Translations under genes and position numbers: made by a program
Assembly: GCA_949358305.1 (NCBI GenBank)
Contig: OX442316.1
Span: 7,938,001-7,998,000 of the forward strand
Source of the DNA: Strigamia acuminata
Taxonomy: Eukaryota > Arthropoda > Chilopoda > Geophilomorpha > Linotaeniidae
DNA length: 60,000 nucleotides
Direction: 5' to 3'
The notes under the pieces: generated by a model
What the model was told of the DNA's origin: nothing
The model's database searches: none
The model's input: only the letters and a program-made list of their open reading frames with translations
Shown here: piece after piece, positions 49,301 to 60,000 of the stretch
How positions within the stretch are numbered: position 1 is the first letter of the stretch
How the letters are laid out: every line of letters starts with the position of its first letter

Positions 49301-52300
49301 TATCATTAATTTGCTACGACTGTAATTACTATGGGCAAGAATAAAAGAGGTTGCTTTGTTCTGGCACACTCAATATGAAACACTTGGCCTACAAAACTTT
49401 CCGACACGTAATTAAACTTCTCTGCCTCTTATTGTATGGGCTAAACTTGCATGACTTGCAACGATTCCAGCTTATGTTATAACAGTTATTTACTTTCTCA
49501 GTTCGGTAGGCTGTGATTTTCTCATTCCTTTTCTTAATGAGATATAATAAATTTTTTCGTTTTAAATTACACCTTACAGACTCTCAAGCAGTACAACACC
49601 AACAACTGTGTCGGAATTGTCGTTCCTGCCTCAACCGCGACGCAGCAATGTGCCGACAACATCACCAACAGCTGCCGATCTGCATCCAGCTTATCGGCTC
49701 ACCCCTTACATGGAACATTTGTACGGGTCTTTTCACTCTAGTCCAAGCGTGTCGTTACGGGGGATTAGCCCAGTGGACACCCGAGGTGAGTTCCTACGTC
49801 CATTTTATTTTATTTGAAAAACTTTTTGGGGGTTTATTACGATTTTAACGAGATGAAAACTAAAAACAACAGCAAAAAAGTTAATTTGAAATGAGTTAAT
49901 TTATGTGCGGTATGAAAAAAAAAATTATTATTTTTTTTAAACTACAAAGTTGAGCATTTTTTTTTCCACAAAGAACAAACAGGATCATTTAGTGGCACTA
50001 TCACGTCAACGCGTTTTCTGTATTTTTTTTTCTGTGCTTTTTATTTCTATTTTTTTGTGAAACAACCACAAACCCTTGACCTGCGGTTCCCATCTTTCGA
50101 CCATTCCGTGGGCTGCGAATGAATAGTGGTTGCATCTCCTCCTTTCCTTCGGGCTAATATTTTTTAAAATCTTCCTCAGACTGACATCTTGTTATATTGT
50201 CTAATTATACTGTCATAAACCCTACAGTCTCGGGATTACTTCTGTGCATCCAAAAGGAATTATTTTTTTTTAAAAAAATTAAAAAATGAGCAGCTTTCTT
50301 CATATTTATTAGTCCTCGTGCTAAGAAAGTATGTGGCGGCTTCAACTCAAGGGAAATAAGCTGAAAAAGGAATGTTTTCAATCATCACTAGACGCTAAAA
50401 CGAAGCAAAAAGAATTTGAAATCCTTCTTATGATGTTGGATGGGAAAGTAAAGTAATTCAGTGTTGATGCATCGGAGGGAGTTTGTTAAGCCCGTTGAAT
50501 GTAATGCGATTCTGTGGTGTATGGTCAAAGTGCAGGAGATAATTCAATATGGCTGTTCTCGTAAATATAAACAGGATGGCGTAGCAGAAATGCTTCTTTC
50601 TTGACATTTTGGCAGCAAGTACCGGCTAGACATTTCAAATAAACTATTTTGCACGCGAATTTATTGCGAAATGCATTAAATATTCTTTGTGAATGTGAAA
50701 ATGTGTTTTAATTTTGAATTCACGATACTGCTTTACTCGCTTTGCTTCTTCTCAAAGCAGACAATGGCGTCGTTTTGACATAAAAATGTGCACGTAGATG
50801 GGATGAGTAAAGAATGTTGATTGGAGTAGGTTTTTGTCGTCGTCGTGTGTTTTTAAAGGGAAGTTCCCATATGGTTAAAAAATACATTGAAATTATATTG
50901 CAATTTATTTTGGAATGGGGTTTCACGAGAATGCATTATTTAATACATTTTGCAAAATGTGTTACGAAATGCTTACCAAATATTATTATTTGTCAAATAT
51001 GAATGCATTTTCAAAAGGAATTTTTTCAATTCTATGAAGCAATGCATTATTTAGCTGTACATTTTGGAATGCATTGCTTAAAAAGCAATAAATTGTAAAA
51101 TGTATTTTTGAACCATATGGGTACCTTTATAGCTTTAATTGATAGTTCAAGGTACAGTGTCTGTATTTTGCACAGGAAATATTTAAGTTTATTTACCCCA
51201 ATGCTGTGCATAATATCCCCAAGCACCAAAGACGTATCTTTTGAACCAGAAAATACGAATTTGCACTAATAACCGTTACAAAAATTATGTTTACGTTTCT
51301 TCTTTCCTAATTTAATTTTTTTTTAAAATTGATGAGTGTGAATCTGAGAAATTTCTTCAAGTGAAGGAATGAATAAGATATGTTAGTGATTTGCATCCAC
51401 CTTTGCGTGATTTATTAACCTGCCAAAACTCGTGGGCGGTTTGCCACCATCTGCGAAAATCGCCCTCTTGATATAATCATCTCAATGCGCACTCTTGGCG
51501 AATTGAATTAAAAGTTATTGATGATTGGCCCAAGTCGTAAATACAGATGAAAGAGGCGGACGTGGACGTCCGATTTGATGAATTGGCAACATAGGGCCTG
51601 AAAAAGTTTTAATTCCAGCACACTGCGTCTTTGATGAACTAATTAGAGCCCGGCTTAAATTCTTTTGTATGTTTGGCCTGATAATGAATGAAGCAGTGGG
51701 CAGTGAGTTAGTGGCGGTGGAGTTGGCGCCATAAGTCATTGGCAGCTCGAGTTGTTCATCATGTGAATTTGCTCAGCGTGGTGCCCTCGACAGGGGGTGG
51801 GGAATTCTACACACTCATTCCGAGCTTATTAATTCTCTTGTGGGTTTATTTCTCTTTCACCATGGGTGTGTACATAATGGACAATAACTGCCGTCCACCC
51901 ACAAGCGGAGAAGTGTATTTTTTCATTTCTTTTCGCTTTTTTTTTCTTGTTGATTGGTCAACCCACTACATAATTCATCATCTATGACTTAGTGGACTTC
52001 ATTAAAAACGGTTTTAACTTTTAATAAATTTCCTGCCTTTGCAATAAATCAAAGGAGCCCACTGTTTGGAAATTAGGCCCCTTTTTTTCTTCTAAAGAGC
52101 AAATTATTATTTAGGTAATTATATGTTAACTTAATAATACGGAGGCAGAGGGCTAATGCTGTGTCTATTAACATGTTAATCCTACTTTTTTTTAAATTGA
52201 GATTTTCAGTACTAAATCTTTACCTTTTCTTTGTCTTTTAACTGCCTCAGACTGAAATGGCTTTGTAAGTATAAATTGGGCTTTTTTCTTATTTATTGCA

Positions 52301-55300
52301 TTATTTTTTGTACACACCACACACGAACACACAAGGCCTTCTGTTGTTATCGTCATAATATCTTCATCAAAGAACATGTTCTTAACGATGGACCTGACTT
52401 TTTTTTTATCGTTTAAGTTAAAACTTTCTGGTATTTTTTTTTTAGTCTGCATGTTCTGATTACGATCTGTTCACGATGAACTCTCTAACCCATCATACAC
52501 GAAATTCATCGTGGTGGAGTCGCTGTACAAAATGACTTAATTGGAAATTACAAAGTCTTTCTTTCTTTATTTTCCTTTTTTTTTTTTACTGAATGATTTC
52601 GTTGAACCGGTTTAATGCATGACTGAATGATAAATTAGATTCCAAATAAACCAGTAATAAAATATTTATTAATTACACTTTTTTTCTCATTATAATAAAC
52701 CTATTGGAATTCTTTTTGTTTTAGGTCTGTCTATGCACACCGATTACCTGACTCAGATGGCAGCGCTGAGCAGCCAAAGAGGAATAGATATGCACAATAC
52801 GCATCCGCAGAGCACTGCTGGAAGCACGGAGATGCCATTTTCCATCGAAAGTAGGTTTAATTTCCCTTAGTTTTATCTTTATTTTATCTACAGATTAAAC
52901 TTTATTTAAATTTTTACTCAAAAAAAGTTGTTTTGATAACTTTGTGATACTTCGTATTTGATTTCCTCATTTGCAATTCTAGAATTAAGTGGTAGAAGGA
53001 GAAAAAAAGGCCAACAGGTGGTGAATACAACAATAATCAATAAATAAGAGTGTTTTTGCAGTTTTTGTGTAGATTAGGAGGAGGAGTTGTGGCATGGCTG
53101 CAGCCGCAAAATATCTTTTGCAAGCACAACCTGGCCTCATCAAAAATATGCTGCTGACAGTTTTACGGAGCAATGCCAAATAAATTCAGTCGTCTTGCCT
53201 CGACCTTCCCCTTTGTAGCTTTCAAAAAGAGAACTTGCTAGTTGGAAGGTGTATGTAATTTTTTAGGCTAGCCACGTACAACGTGGGGGTTTGCGAAATA
53301 AGTCATTTGAGCTGCAGAGGGAAACTCCCGTCAAGAATTCGATAATATTTTTCTTTTCTTTTTTCCTTGTTGGTTCAAAAGGTCACACATGGGATTGAAC
53401 AAAGCTACACGCCAATGACCAGTGGCTATAGAGCTAATTGAAAGTTAGATCACAGTTGAAACGTAAAAATTCATTTGTTTATCTGATTTAAGGGTTGAAA
53501 TGAAATAAGAGGTCTTTAAGAAAATGAATTCAACCGAAGAATGAAGATTAGTTTTAAATTAAATTATCGTGGAGATTTGAGGGGGAAAAAAATTAAAATT
53601 ATCTTTTTTTATTTTTTATTTTTTATTTTTTTTTCTACCCTGGAGCTTTGTAGGTGATAATTTGTATTCATATTCATTTCTTTGTTTTTTTCGCTTTTTT
53701 TCGTATTCCCGCTGTCGTTTCCATGTTAAGTCATTTAGTTTTTCACGTGCCCGCGGCTGCAATTTGAATAATTTTGCTTCTAAGGAATAAAAGAAAGGCG
53801 TATCTCTAAACTTGCTTTTCATCATTAATTTCAGTAATGATGTGAAGAATGTATCACTGCATTTTTATTTATTTTTTAAATTTAAAATTTCGAGTTAAGT
53901 TTATCACGAGAATCTGGACATAAAAATAAATTATAAATTATGATTGCAAGGTGCAGCCATGTCAGGAGTTTGTATTTTGTTGGATCCGTAGCAGAAAATG
54001 ATGTTGTGAGATAGGATTCAGGATATAAATATTTTACTCGACAAAAGAAGGAAGCAAAAGAAAAAGATCTATTTTTAAATGTCAAAATTCAAACCAAGCG
54101 CAAGGGTTAATGGTTGCCTCAAGTGTCCTGCTCATGCTTGTCTAGTAATTACCTTATTGCTTACTTTACACCTAACCCTGCGATCTCTTGAGAAACTTTT
54201 GTTCGTGTGCGCAGCTATTAATATTGCAGCACCTTGTCACTTCATTTATTAGAATAAAATTAGAATTTGAAAAAATAAAAATACAATTTTAGCTTACCGG
54301 TATGTGTATTTTAAGTTTAGACAGGAAGTGATGTCATTTTTGTTTTAAAATTGATGTAAAACACGAAATATTTTAATTTTTGAATGGAGCTACTGACTCT
54401 TCAAGTGAAAAAAGAAACCAAGGAGCCGAATTTGAGAAACTTTATTTTCCTACTTGTGTAAACATAACTATTATTACTCTGTACGAATATAGTAATTTGA
54501 GCGCAACCATTTACATAGATAAATAAGGAAGGAAAAGAAGGTTACAGTATCATATCCTTATATTTCACTCGACCGTTTCCGTACAAAATAAGCAAGTTTT
54601 GGAATTTAATTATAAAGTTTGAAGTAAAGTGAAAATCATTTATTTTTCTTTCCTGTTGAATTGAGCCAATTAGTGATAGCAATTGAAATAAATTGCATTC
54701 AGTGGGCGGGTTATCGTCTTCATATGCAGTAAAAGATTTGCCAAGCAGTTCACAAGAGTTTAATATTCTTAAAAACCTCTTGGCTCTTAACCTGGCTGCC
54801 CTTGAAGGAGCGTAGGAAAGCGATAAATTCCCCTGCACCCCACTAGAGGGAGGGAAATGAGACAACAAAGATGGTTATGCCTTAGTTGCGCCTGCCCCCC
54901 CTCCTGTGGCAGTTTTGCGAAACTTGATTGCTGCCTGATCAATTTCAAACATAGACCCCTGGATTCTTATCAGCACTTGACATAGCAGAAGGAAAAAAAT
55001 TCTGATCTTGAAATGTTAAACCTTGGAGATTGTTGTGATAATTATAATTGATGAGGGAAACTGCATTGCTATCAATGAATGTGACTAAGGAGGATGATGA
55101 AACTTCATCAGGCACTTAGTTTTTCAATTTCCGAATCTAGGACATGCATAAATCTGCAGCGATGAGTAGTTAAATTTGATATTAAATACACAAGAAAAGA
55201 GAGAGGAGAAAAAAAATTAATGTAAATATTCTACAAGGACTTTTGTTTATGTAAGCTGAGAAGTTGGGAATTATTTTCTAAAATATGACCTAATGAAACT

Positions 55301-57439
55301 TGATTTGTGATGGATTTTTTTAAAATGTAAATTTTATTTTTATTTTTTTTTATTTTTTTTTATTTTTTATTTTACTGGGAAAATTACTTTCAGGGGTTCT
55401 TTTAATTAAATCGCAACACCAAACGACTAAATTCTCTTCACATACCACTTTTTAGGGGCAGAGAAACATGTCTGAGCTCCAGCAGCGTCCCAATGGGTGT
55501 TTCCTTCCCCCAGCGAGCGTGGAATAAATATGCATCCCATCCTATTATTTTTTTTATTTTTATTATTATCTTTTTGGTAAATCCCCTTTTCTGTGTTGCT
55601 CAGCGTGAGGTTCATGAACCAAGGTCAGGGCGATGTGAGTAGCGCCCACTGACAGCAAGATGGATGCGTAGCGTGTTAATTAAGTTCTTGTATTAAAGCA
55701 CTGATCTGATGTGATAACTAATAAACGACTTTGGGGTGTTTTTAAAATTTTTTTTAATAAAAAATGTATATATAAAATAACTACGGCGTTAATAAAGCCT
55801 CTTAAGCGCCGCATTGTACCGATATTTCAATTTTTTCTTTAGATAAGACGTTGTGGTTGCTGATAAAGTCATTTTGACATGTTCACCTGAAAGATTGCCG
55901 GTTCATTAAGGTGCCGACTGTCTAATTGCTCTCCTGTCGCGGCTAGCTTTAAGAAAATGGCGTTCGGAAATGATTTCTTCACTATAGTTCTTGTCTGATT
56001 TATTACATCTAGCTACATGAGTTATTAGTTGCGTTCGCAATGCCGAGTCCGGCAATGGATCATTTCTAGATATCTCTCGAGGGTTACAATTAGGAAACAA
56101 ATTGGTGGAAGGCAGCTTGTTGTGTTTTATACATTAACTACTGCCAGATGATTTCATATTTAATGATCATTGCTATGTTTGATCACCTGGACATTTTTGT
56201 CACCTGTTCTTTCCTTTGGACGTTTGTAGATGGTCTTAATGTTTAGTCATTCGATATAATTGCCTGCAATAAACCATGCTATGAAAGAATAATTTGTGAT
56301 GACATACATGAAGTATAATAAAAGTCCATTCTTTGTTTTGAAACTAATTGCGCTCCAGTAATTTGGTGTTGCCACTGCCAGTCTTATTTATTTGTTTATT
56401 TTTTAAATTTGAAATCAGGTTCAAGGCTCACGAGTCCTCGTTCGACAGGTCGTCAAGGGCGGAAAAGAGCGCTGTCCAATTCACCTTATTCGGATTCATT
56501 CGACATCAACTCGATGATCCGGTTTTCACCCAATTCGTTGGTGTCGATTATGAATGGATCGAGAAGTTCGAGTACCAGCGGCTCGTACGGGCATCTCTCG
56601 GCTGGTAAGATTGAATTTAAAATTTAAATTTGTCAAATAAATTGTAAATCAATACAAATAATGCTACAACAGGGACATTGAGTCCAGCTCTGAACATCCA
56701 TCCTCCAGTCGGTGCAGCTCATTTACAACAACATTTACAACATTTGATGCGTCAAAACAGTCTGCCGGGATCACCTTTTTTGACTCATGGAGGCCTGATG
56801 CATCAATCACCCGGTCTCACTCCTCAGCAGTCACTTCTCATGGCGCAGGCGCAAATGCCTACAATCCTTCATCCATTGGGGCCATCGAAATTAGACTCAG
56901 GGGTATGTATTTACATGTGGTTATTGGAATTAAGGAAAATTAATCAATTTTTTATTGCAGATTGGTACTTCAGCCAAAGATTCGTCGGCAAACGTGAGCA
57001 GTACGATGGACAGTTTGGCGAAACTCACTGCCGAGTCGAAGCGCACAAAGATCAAGAAAGAACCGTCCAGTATGTCATCTGTAGGAACTCCATCGGTTGT
57101 GGATGATAAAGATTTTAATGACCCAATGAAGGACGAACCGGGGGATTTCATTGAGACGAATTGCCATTGGAGAGACTGTGCCAAAGAGTTTAATACGCAG
57201 GGTGAATTGGTCAAGGTAGGCATGTTTTTATTCTAAATTTCAAGACCAAAATAACAACTTTGTATCTGTTTTTTGTCTTTTTTTCTTAGCATATTAATAA
57301 CGACCACATACACGCCAATAAGAAGTCATTTGTTTGTCGATGGAGGGAATGCCAACGGGATGAGAAACCTTTTAAGGCTCAGTACATGTTAGTGGTGCAT
57401 ATGAGAAGACACACGGGAGAGAAGCCGCACAAATGCACG
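37170..57439 (+). CDS. ci: Cubitus interruptus / GLI zinc-finger transcription factor, N-terminal half (spliced, partial)
   Basis: Nuclear effector of Hedgehog signalling. Eight firm exons: 37170-37349, 42145-42286, 49580-49785, 52725-52850, 56419-56604, 56673-56902, 56961-57215, 57290-57439, all with GT/AG borders and matching phases, giving about 491 codons. In order the protein shows a GLI-type N-terminal segment ([28 protein letters not shown]), the [15 protein letters not shown] region, the block [20 protein letters not shown] with [10 protein letters not shown] (the SYGH Suppressor-of-fused site), [14 protein letters not shown], then zinc finger 1, finger 2 and the start of finger 3 (GEKPHKCT). 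These match Drosophila Ci and vertebrate GLI2/3 closely. Fingers 3-5 and the activation domain lie beyond 60000. The start codon is unsettled: see the candidates at 20816 and 36618. Introns of 2-7 kb contrast with the compact genes to the left. Confidence 0.95.
39462..39650. mobile_element. CCATATGG-type MITE relic, copy D
   Basis: Begins CCCGTATGGTTAAAAAATAC, close to the left end of the full copy at 50866. It decays and includes a tandem duplication of about 26 bp (TATGAAATGCATTTTTCCAA) at 39588-39638. No right terminus found. Confidence 0.5.
40860..41081. mobile_element. CCATATGG-type MITE, copy B
   Basis: Bounded by CCCATATGGTTC and its inverse GAACCATATGGG, with AATGCATT-rich AT filler. 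222 bp, no ORF. Confidence 0.7.
42145..42286 (+). CDS. ci: ci exon: PIPVD..HEGRY segment
   Basis: Phase 1 to 2. Reads [20 protein letters not shown] and THEGRYVWD, matching the AFH.P.PID.RH.EGRY.Y motif of vertebrate GLI proteins. Preceded by a 4.8-kb intron and followed by a 7.3-kb intron. Confidence 0.92.
42287..49579 (+). other. ci intron (7.3 kb)
   Basis: No firm exon inside. GC-rich patch at 46428-46690, TTTA repeat at 44786-44829, A/T-rich simple stretch at 43130-43250. Long intron of a developmental regulator, so enhancers are expected here. Confidence 0.55.
46428..46690. promoter_or_regulatory. CpG-rich block, possible internal promoter in ci
   Basis: GC-rich with many CG dinucleotides and repeated GGCGCG / GCTCGG motifs, unlike its AT-rich surroundings. 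About 170 bp downstream, ATG 46858 opens [16 protein letters not shown] ending at a good donor (ATG|GTGAGT), which could be an alternative first exon. However, its phase 0 does not fit the next ci exon (phase 2), so it would need another exon. Confidence 0.3.
49580..49785 (+). CDS. ci: ci exon: N-terminal repressor-region segment
   Basis: Phase 2 to 1. Reads [20 protein letters not shown], then [20 protein letters not shown] and [11 protein letters not shown]. The HPAYR.PYME.LY motif is shared with Drosophila Ci, and SPS.S...RG.SP.D with vertebrate GLI. Of the overlapping frames this is the only one that matches the family and the phases. Confidence 0.93.
49786..52724 (+). other. ci intron (2.9 kb)
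   Basis: No exon seen apart from the repeat copy at 50866-51121; otherwise AT-rich unique sequence. Confidence 0.6.
50866..51121. mobile_element. CCATATGG-type MITE, full copy C
   Basis: 256 bp bounded by inverted termini: left CCCATATGGTTAAAAAATAC, right ATGTATTTTTGAACCATATG followed by GG. The interior has many AATGCATT motifs and no ORF. Best-preserved of four related copies in this window. Confidence 0.75.
52725..52850 (+). CDS. ci: ci exon: linker rich in Met, Thr and His
   Basis: A 42-codon phase 1-1 exon: [20 protein letters not shown] then [20 protein letters not shown]. Too short for ORF cut-offs. Counterpart of the YHQMALL...QR segment of GLI2/3. Acceptor TTGTTTTAG, donor GAAA|GTAGGT. 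Confidence 0.88.
52851..56418 (+). other. ci intron (3.6 kb)
   Basis: AT-rich, with T/A simple tracts (53600-53635, 55335-55375). No exon or repeat with clear ends noticed. Confidence 0.55.
56419..56604 (+). CDS. ci: ci exon: Suppressor-of-fused binding region
   Basis: A 62-codon phase 1-1 exon: [64 protein letters not shown] is the known Sufu-binding motif of Ci/GLI, and the block is almost identical to Drosophila Ci, making it the most conserved part outside the zinc fingers. Confidence 0.97.
56673..56902 (+). CDS. ci: ci exon: Gln/His-rich linker
   Basis: Phase 1 to 0. Begins [20 protein letters not shown], followed by [11 protein letters not shown] and [20 protein letters not shown]. 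Resembles the region after SYGH in insect Ci. The donor GGG|GTATGT fits phase 0 of the next exon. Confidence 0.93.
56961..57215 (+). CDS. ci: ci exon: SUMO-type motifs and first zinc finger
   Basis: An 85-codon phase 0-0 exon. KIKKEP and MKDEPGDF match the psi-K-x-E sumoylation consensus, the second being conserved in Drosophila Ci. [20 protein letters not shown] is the first part of zinc finger 1, whose histidines lie in the next exon. Confidence 0.96.
57290..57439 (+). CDS. ci: ci exon: zinc fingers 1 (end), 2 and 3 (start)
   Basis: A 50-codon phase 0-0 exon: [20 protein letters not shown], then [20 protein letters not shown] and KPHKCT. Nearly identical to all Ci/GLI proteins. Fingers 3-5, which make most DNA contacts, follow in exons outside the window. 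Confidence 0.98.
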
Positions 57440-60000
57440 GTAATGAAAAGGTTTATTTGCGATTAGAGACGTTTACTTTGTTTACATGTACTCAGTTTTC
57501 CAGAAAAGTTAAAATCCGGATAACTGTGTGTGTTTACATGTCTTTAGTTTTCTGTCCACATGTGAATTACCCATAATGCATTTTGATTATCTGGAACAAC
57601 AAAATTGTTGTCGATCTATTTCAGCCCCTAAACAAATCAAATTCTGACCCCAGAAATCGTGTTATTTAGCTAATTTCAAATTGTTTTCGATACTAAGTGT
57701 CGTTGGTAAGTTGGTCTAACGTATCGTTACTATGATGATATTCCAATCGAAGTTTTTAATTTTTGCATGCATGAGTGTTTACATGCAGTTTTCAATGCGG
57801 AAAACGCCCAAAATCTACCTCGTACAACTGGAATTTAGTTTTCCGAATAAGTCTGTCTTTTCTGGAAAACTGTTTCGTTTACACGATCAGTTTTCCAGTA
57901 AAGTAAAATCTGAATTTTCACTTATCCAGATAACTGAGTGCATGTAAAAATGGTAATTGAGTTTCTGTAGTGTTAAAATATCTCATAAAATCGAAAATAA
58001 CTGCAAAAGATTAGCATTACATGATATAAAACGCATCATGTTCCCATACAGAACTCTAGTTAGGTTACAAAGACTGAATTGTGGCGCCAGTTATTCAATA
58101 AATGTATTTCGTTTGCTAAATTTGGACGTTCTGCATAGAGCGAAGGAATACATAAAAAAATTTTTAATTTTTTTTTTTTAAAGTGGTACTATTTACAAAC
58201 ATTACTCCGCTTGACATAATTAAATCCACTGTTAACAACTCAATTAGACGCTCGTAACTTGTCGCGAAAATGTGAAAGATCTTAGCGGCCATTGCTGAAA
58301 ATCTTTGGCGGCGGTTTTTGATGTGCATCTGTTCACTTATAAGAGCTGAAACATGTGTCGACGTTTGGATTGTAGTAAATCAGTCCGGGAAAAGGAATGT
58401 TTGCGTGTTTAATGTCGTTCCTTGCTACAAAATGACGCATTGCCTACTTTCATCTTGCACTCCACCCCAGCTCGTATGTTTTTATATGACAGTTTAAAGT
58501 AAGTCACGCTACGAGTGGCTTCACATTATTGGTAGAACAATCAACTGATTGAATCCTTTTAACCAGATTTCTATTTAAATAAACAATTTTTTAAAAAAAA
58601 ATGATGTTTTTTTTTTGGAAATAAATAAATTTGAGTGAGTTGGAATTTATAAGCAGACAGTTGGCAAAAGCGAATGAATTGAACATCACTCATGAAGATG
58701 ACCTCATCTGTCTCTGGAGCTTGGCATGTTTGAAAGAGAAACGAATCTCCAGTTGTGATTTAAAGCCCAACTCCAGCTGACGACCTTATGCTCAGAGGGA
58801 AGTAAAGGATCATTCTTGAAAGTTCTTTGCGCTCTTTACTTAAATGAAGTACACGTTCACGCTCCATTCGTTATTCATGAGCCCTGTAATGGCAAGCTGA
58901 AATTGTCAAGTCTTTAATTGTCTCGCCTTGCATCAAAGGAATTTTCACATGGCGCTTTTTTTTTATACATACCCCAAACATTTTTTTTTTTATTCTCGTC
59001 TCGTTTTAAACTTGCCAATTCACTTTTTATATTTCCAAAAAAAAATTGGTTTTTAGATTTCTTCATTTAGGTTTAGATGCTATTAAGAATGATGTTGATT
59101 GAGGGCTCAAAGGGTTATTATATTTAATCACAAGTTGCTCGTTGGAGTGTATCATTTTCGATTGAGCTCCACCTTTTCTCCTGTGGTCGTCACTCAGCTG
59201 CTAATCAATCTATTTGAGAGTTGATTGCAGCTCTCATCATCATGTGTTGATCAGAGTTGAATCGGAACCCATTTAGACCTCCCAATGGAATTCATTCTTC
59301 AGTTGCCTTGTCCAGTTTTGTAATGAACACGTAATTGACCGTCTATTAAACTTTGAAAGAAACGTGTAAGTTTTCTCAAACTGGCCATCAAGTTTGGATT
59401 CAGCCGCCCAAAGAGTTATGAGGGGATAATGATAAGTTTCAGGTGTAGCTGGCAATGGGGATTTCTGATGATTGTGTTGGCCTTGCGGGCAACAAATGAC
59501 CTTCGGAGAGGGCGAGCCAACTTTAACCAATTTAATACACTGTGAGGGAGTGTTGTTCCATTATATAGAGAAATTTTTTTTTTTTTTTTTTTTTTTTGGT
59601 GCTGTTGTTTTAGTTACTGGGTTGAGGGAAATTGCATTATTTTTTAGGGCAAGAGGAGTGGCGTTTGGGTAATGAGGGGGTTGGTGCTACAATAGTCTGT
59701 TGATGATTGCCTTCATTTTGGTGAAAGGTTTGCTAATGAGTTTCTGTTTGAGAAAGGAAAGAGTGCCGTTCTTGTGTTAGCTCGTAGGCAAATTTATTTA
59801 TTTTTTGTTTGCAACTTTTTGCGGGTTAAATGAGGCGAGGAAGCTGCAGTTTGATGCACGGCTTCTAGCGTTTTTGGTAATTAGTTGGCACCACAACAAA
59901 AGACTCATGAGTCAGCTGCAACAGTTTTGCGCTCGCGTGAATGGCCTCTGTAAGGACATTCCATCACATATCTGCGCCTGCTCACCTGTGCCCGAATCGG
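57440..60000 (+). other. ci intron within the zinc-finger region (incomplete)
   Basis: After the donor at 57440 no further zinc-finger sequence appears up to 60000, so this intron is at least 2.5 kb. It holds an inverted-repeat element at 57481-57948 and a T run of about 27 at 59574-59600. Confidence 0.6.
57481..57948. mobile_element. Inverted-repeat (foldback/MITE-like) element in the zinc-finger intron
   Basis: The left end TTTACATGTACTCAGTTTTC and the reverse complement of the right end TTTACATGCACTCAGTTATC match at 17 of 20 positions. Sub-terminal CAGTTTTCCAG-type repeats recur in both orientations inside (57490-57550 and 57830-57905). About 470 bp, no ORF, non-autonomous. Confidence 0.65.

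Noticed and set aside
49513-49848. 111-aa ORF across a ci exon
   Set aside because: Wrong frame: the family-matching and phase-consistent frame is the one reading [15 protein letters not shown].
1-60000. CRISPR array, bacterial operon or integrated virus
   Set aside because: Spliced animal genes throughout; no spaced direct repeats, no capsid or polymerase-like ORF seen.

Overview
The window is AT-rich metazoan DNA, almost certainly from an arthropod. Three spliced genes can be read with confidence: the 5' two thirds of a Dscam-family cell-adhesion receptor (minus strand, 1-7008), a compact F-box/WD40 gene (plus strand, 10503-12008), and the N-terminal half of the Hedgehog-pathway transcription factor Cubitus interruptus/GLI (plus strand, exons from 37170 to 57439, running off the right end). 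The Dscam gene has single exons for Ig2 and Ig3 but a tandem cluster of four alternative Ig7 exons, and a broken Ig7 copy lies just upstream of it. Multiplied Dscam genes with small Ig7 clusters are known from myriapods (the centipede Strigamia maritima) and, in other forms, chelicerates. A centipede-like genome is therefore my best guess, but this is inference.

Layout. 1-7008: Dscam-like gene, all exons in reverse order: signal peptide, Ig1-Ig6, four Ig7 alternatives, Ig8, Ig9, FNIII 1, 2 and part of 3. Ordinary introns here are 52-72 nt; the Ig6 intron is enlarged by a MITE. 7958-8310: chimeric Ig7 pseudo-exon. 9361-9612: tandem array of hairpin units. 9780-10380: a divergent pair of small uncharacterised ORFs (82 aa on minus, 38-aa membrane microprotein on plus) sharing a 235-bp promoter. 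10503-12035: F-box/WD40 gene. 12377-12986: a tentative small secreted-protein gene behind a TATA box. 13250-13494: two decayed tRNA-Ala copies. 14150-14730: possibly decayed coding sequence on the minus strand. 14731-37169: long gene-poor stretch with a candidate 5' exon for ci at 20795 and a GC-rich block at 36430-36930. 37170-60000: ci exons separated by introns of several kb that carry dispersed MITE-like repeats.

The genes are functionally unrelated. Dscam is a neuronal/immune homophilic receptor, the F-box/WD40 protein is a likely SCF substrate adaptor, and Ci is the nuclear effector of Hedgehog signalling. The strongest biological signal is the Ig7 cluster. The four exons form two pairs, and within each pair the exons are separated by exactly 29 nt, about half the shortest normal intron seen here. 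Splicing two members of one pair together should therefore be physically impossible, which gives a built-in mutually exclusive choice.
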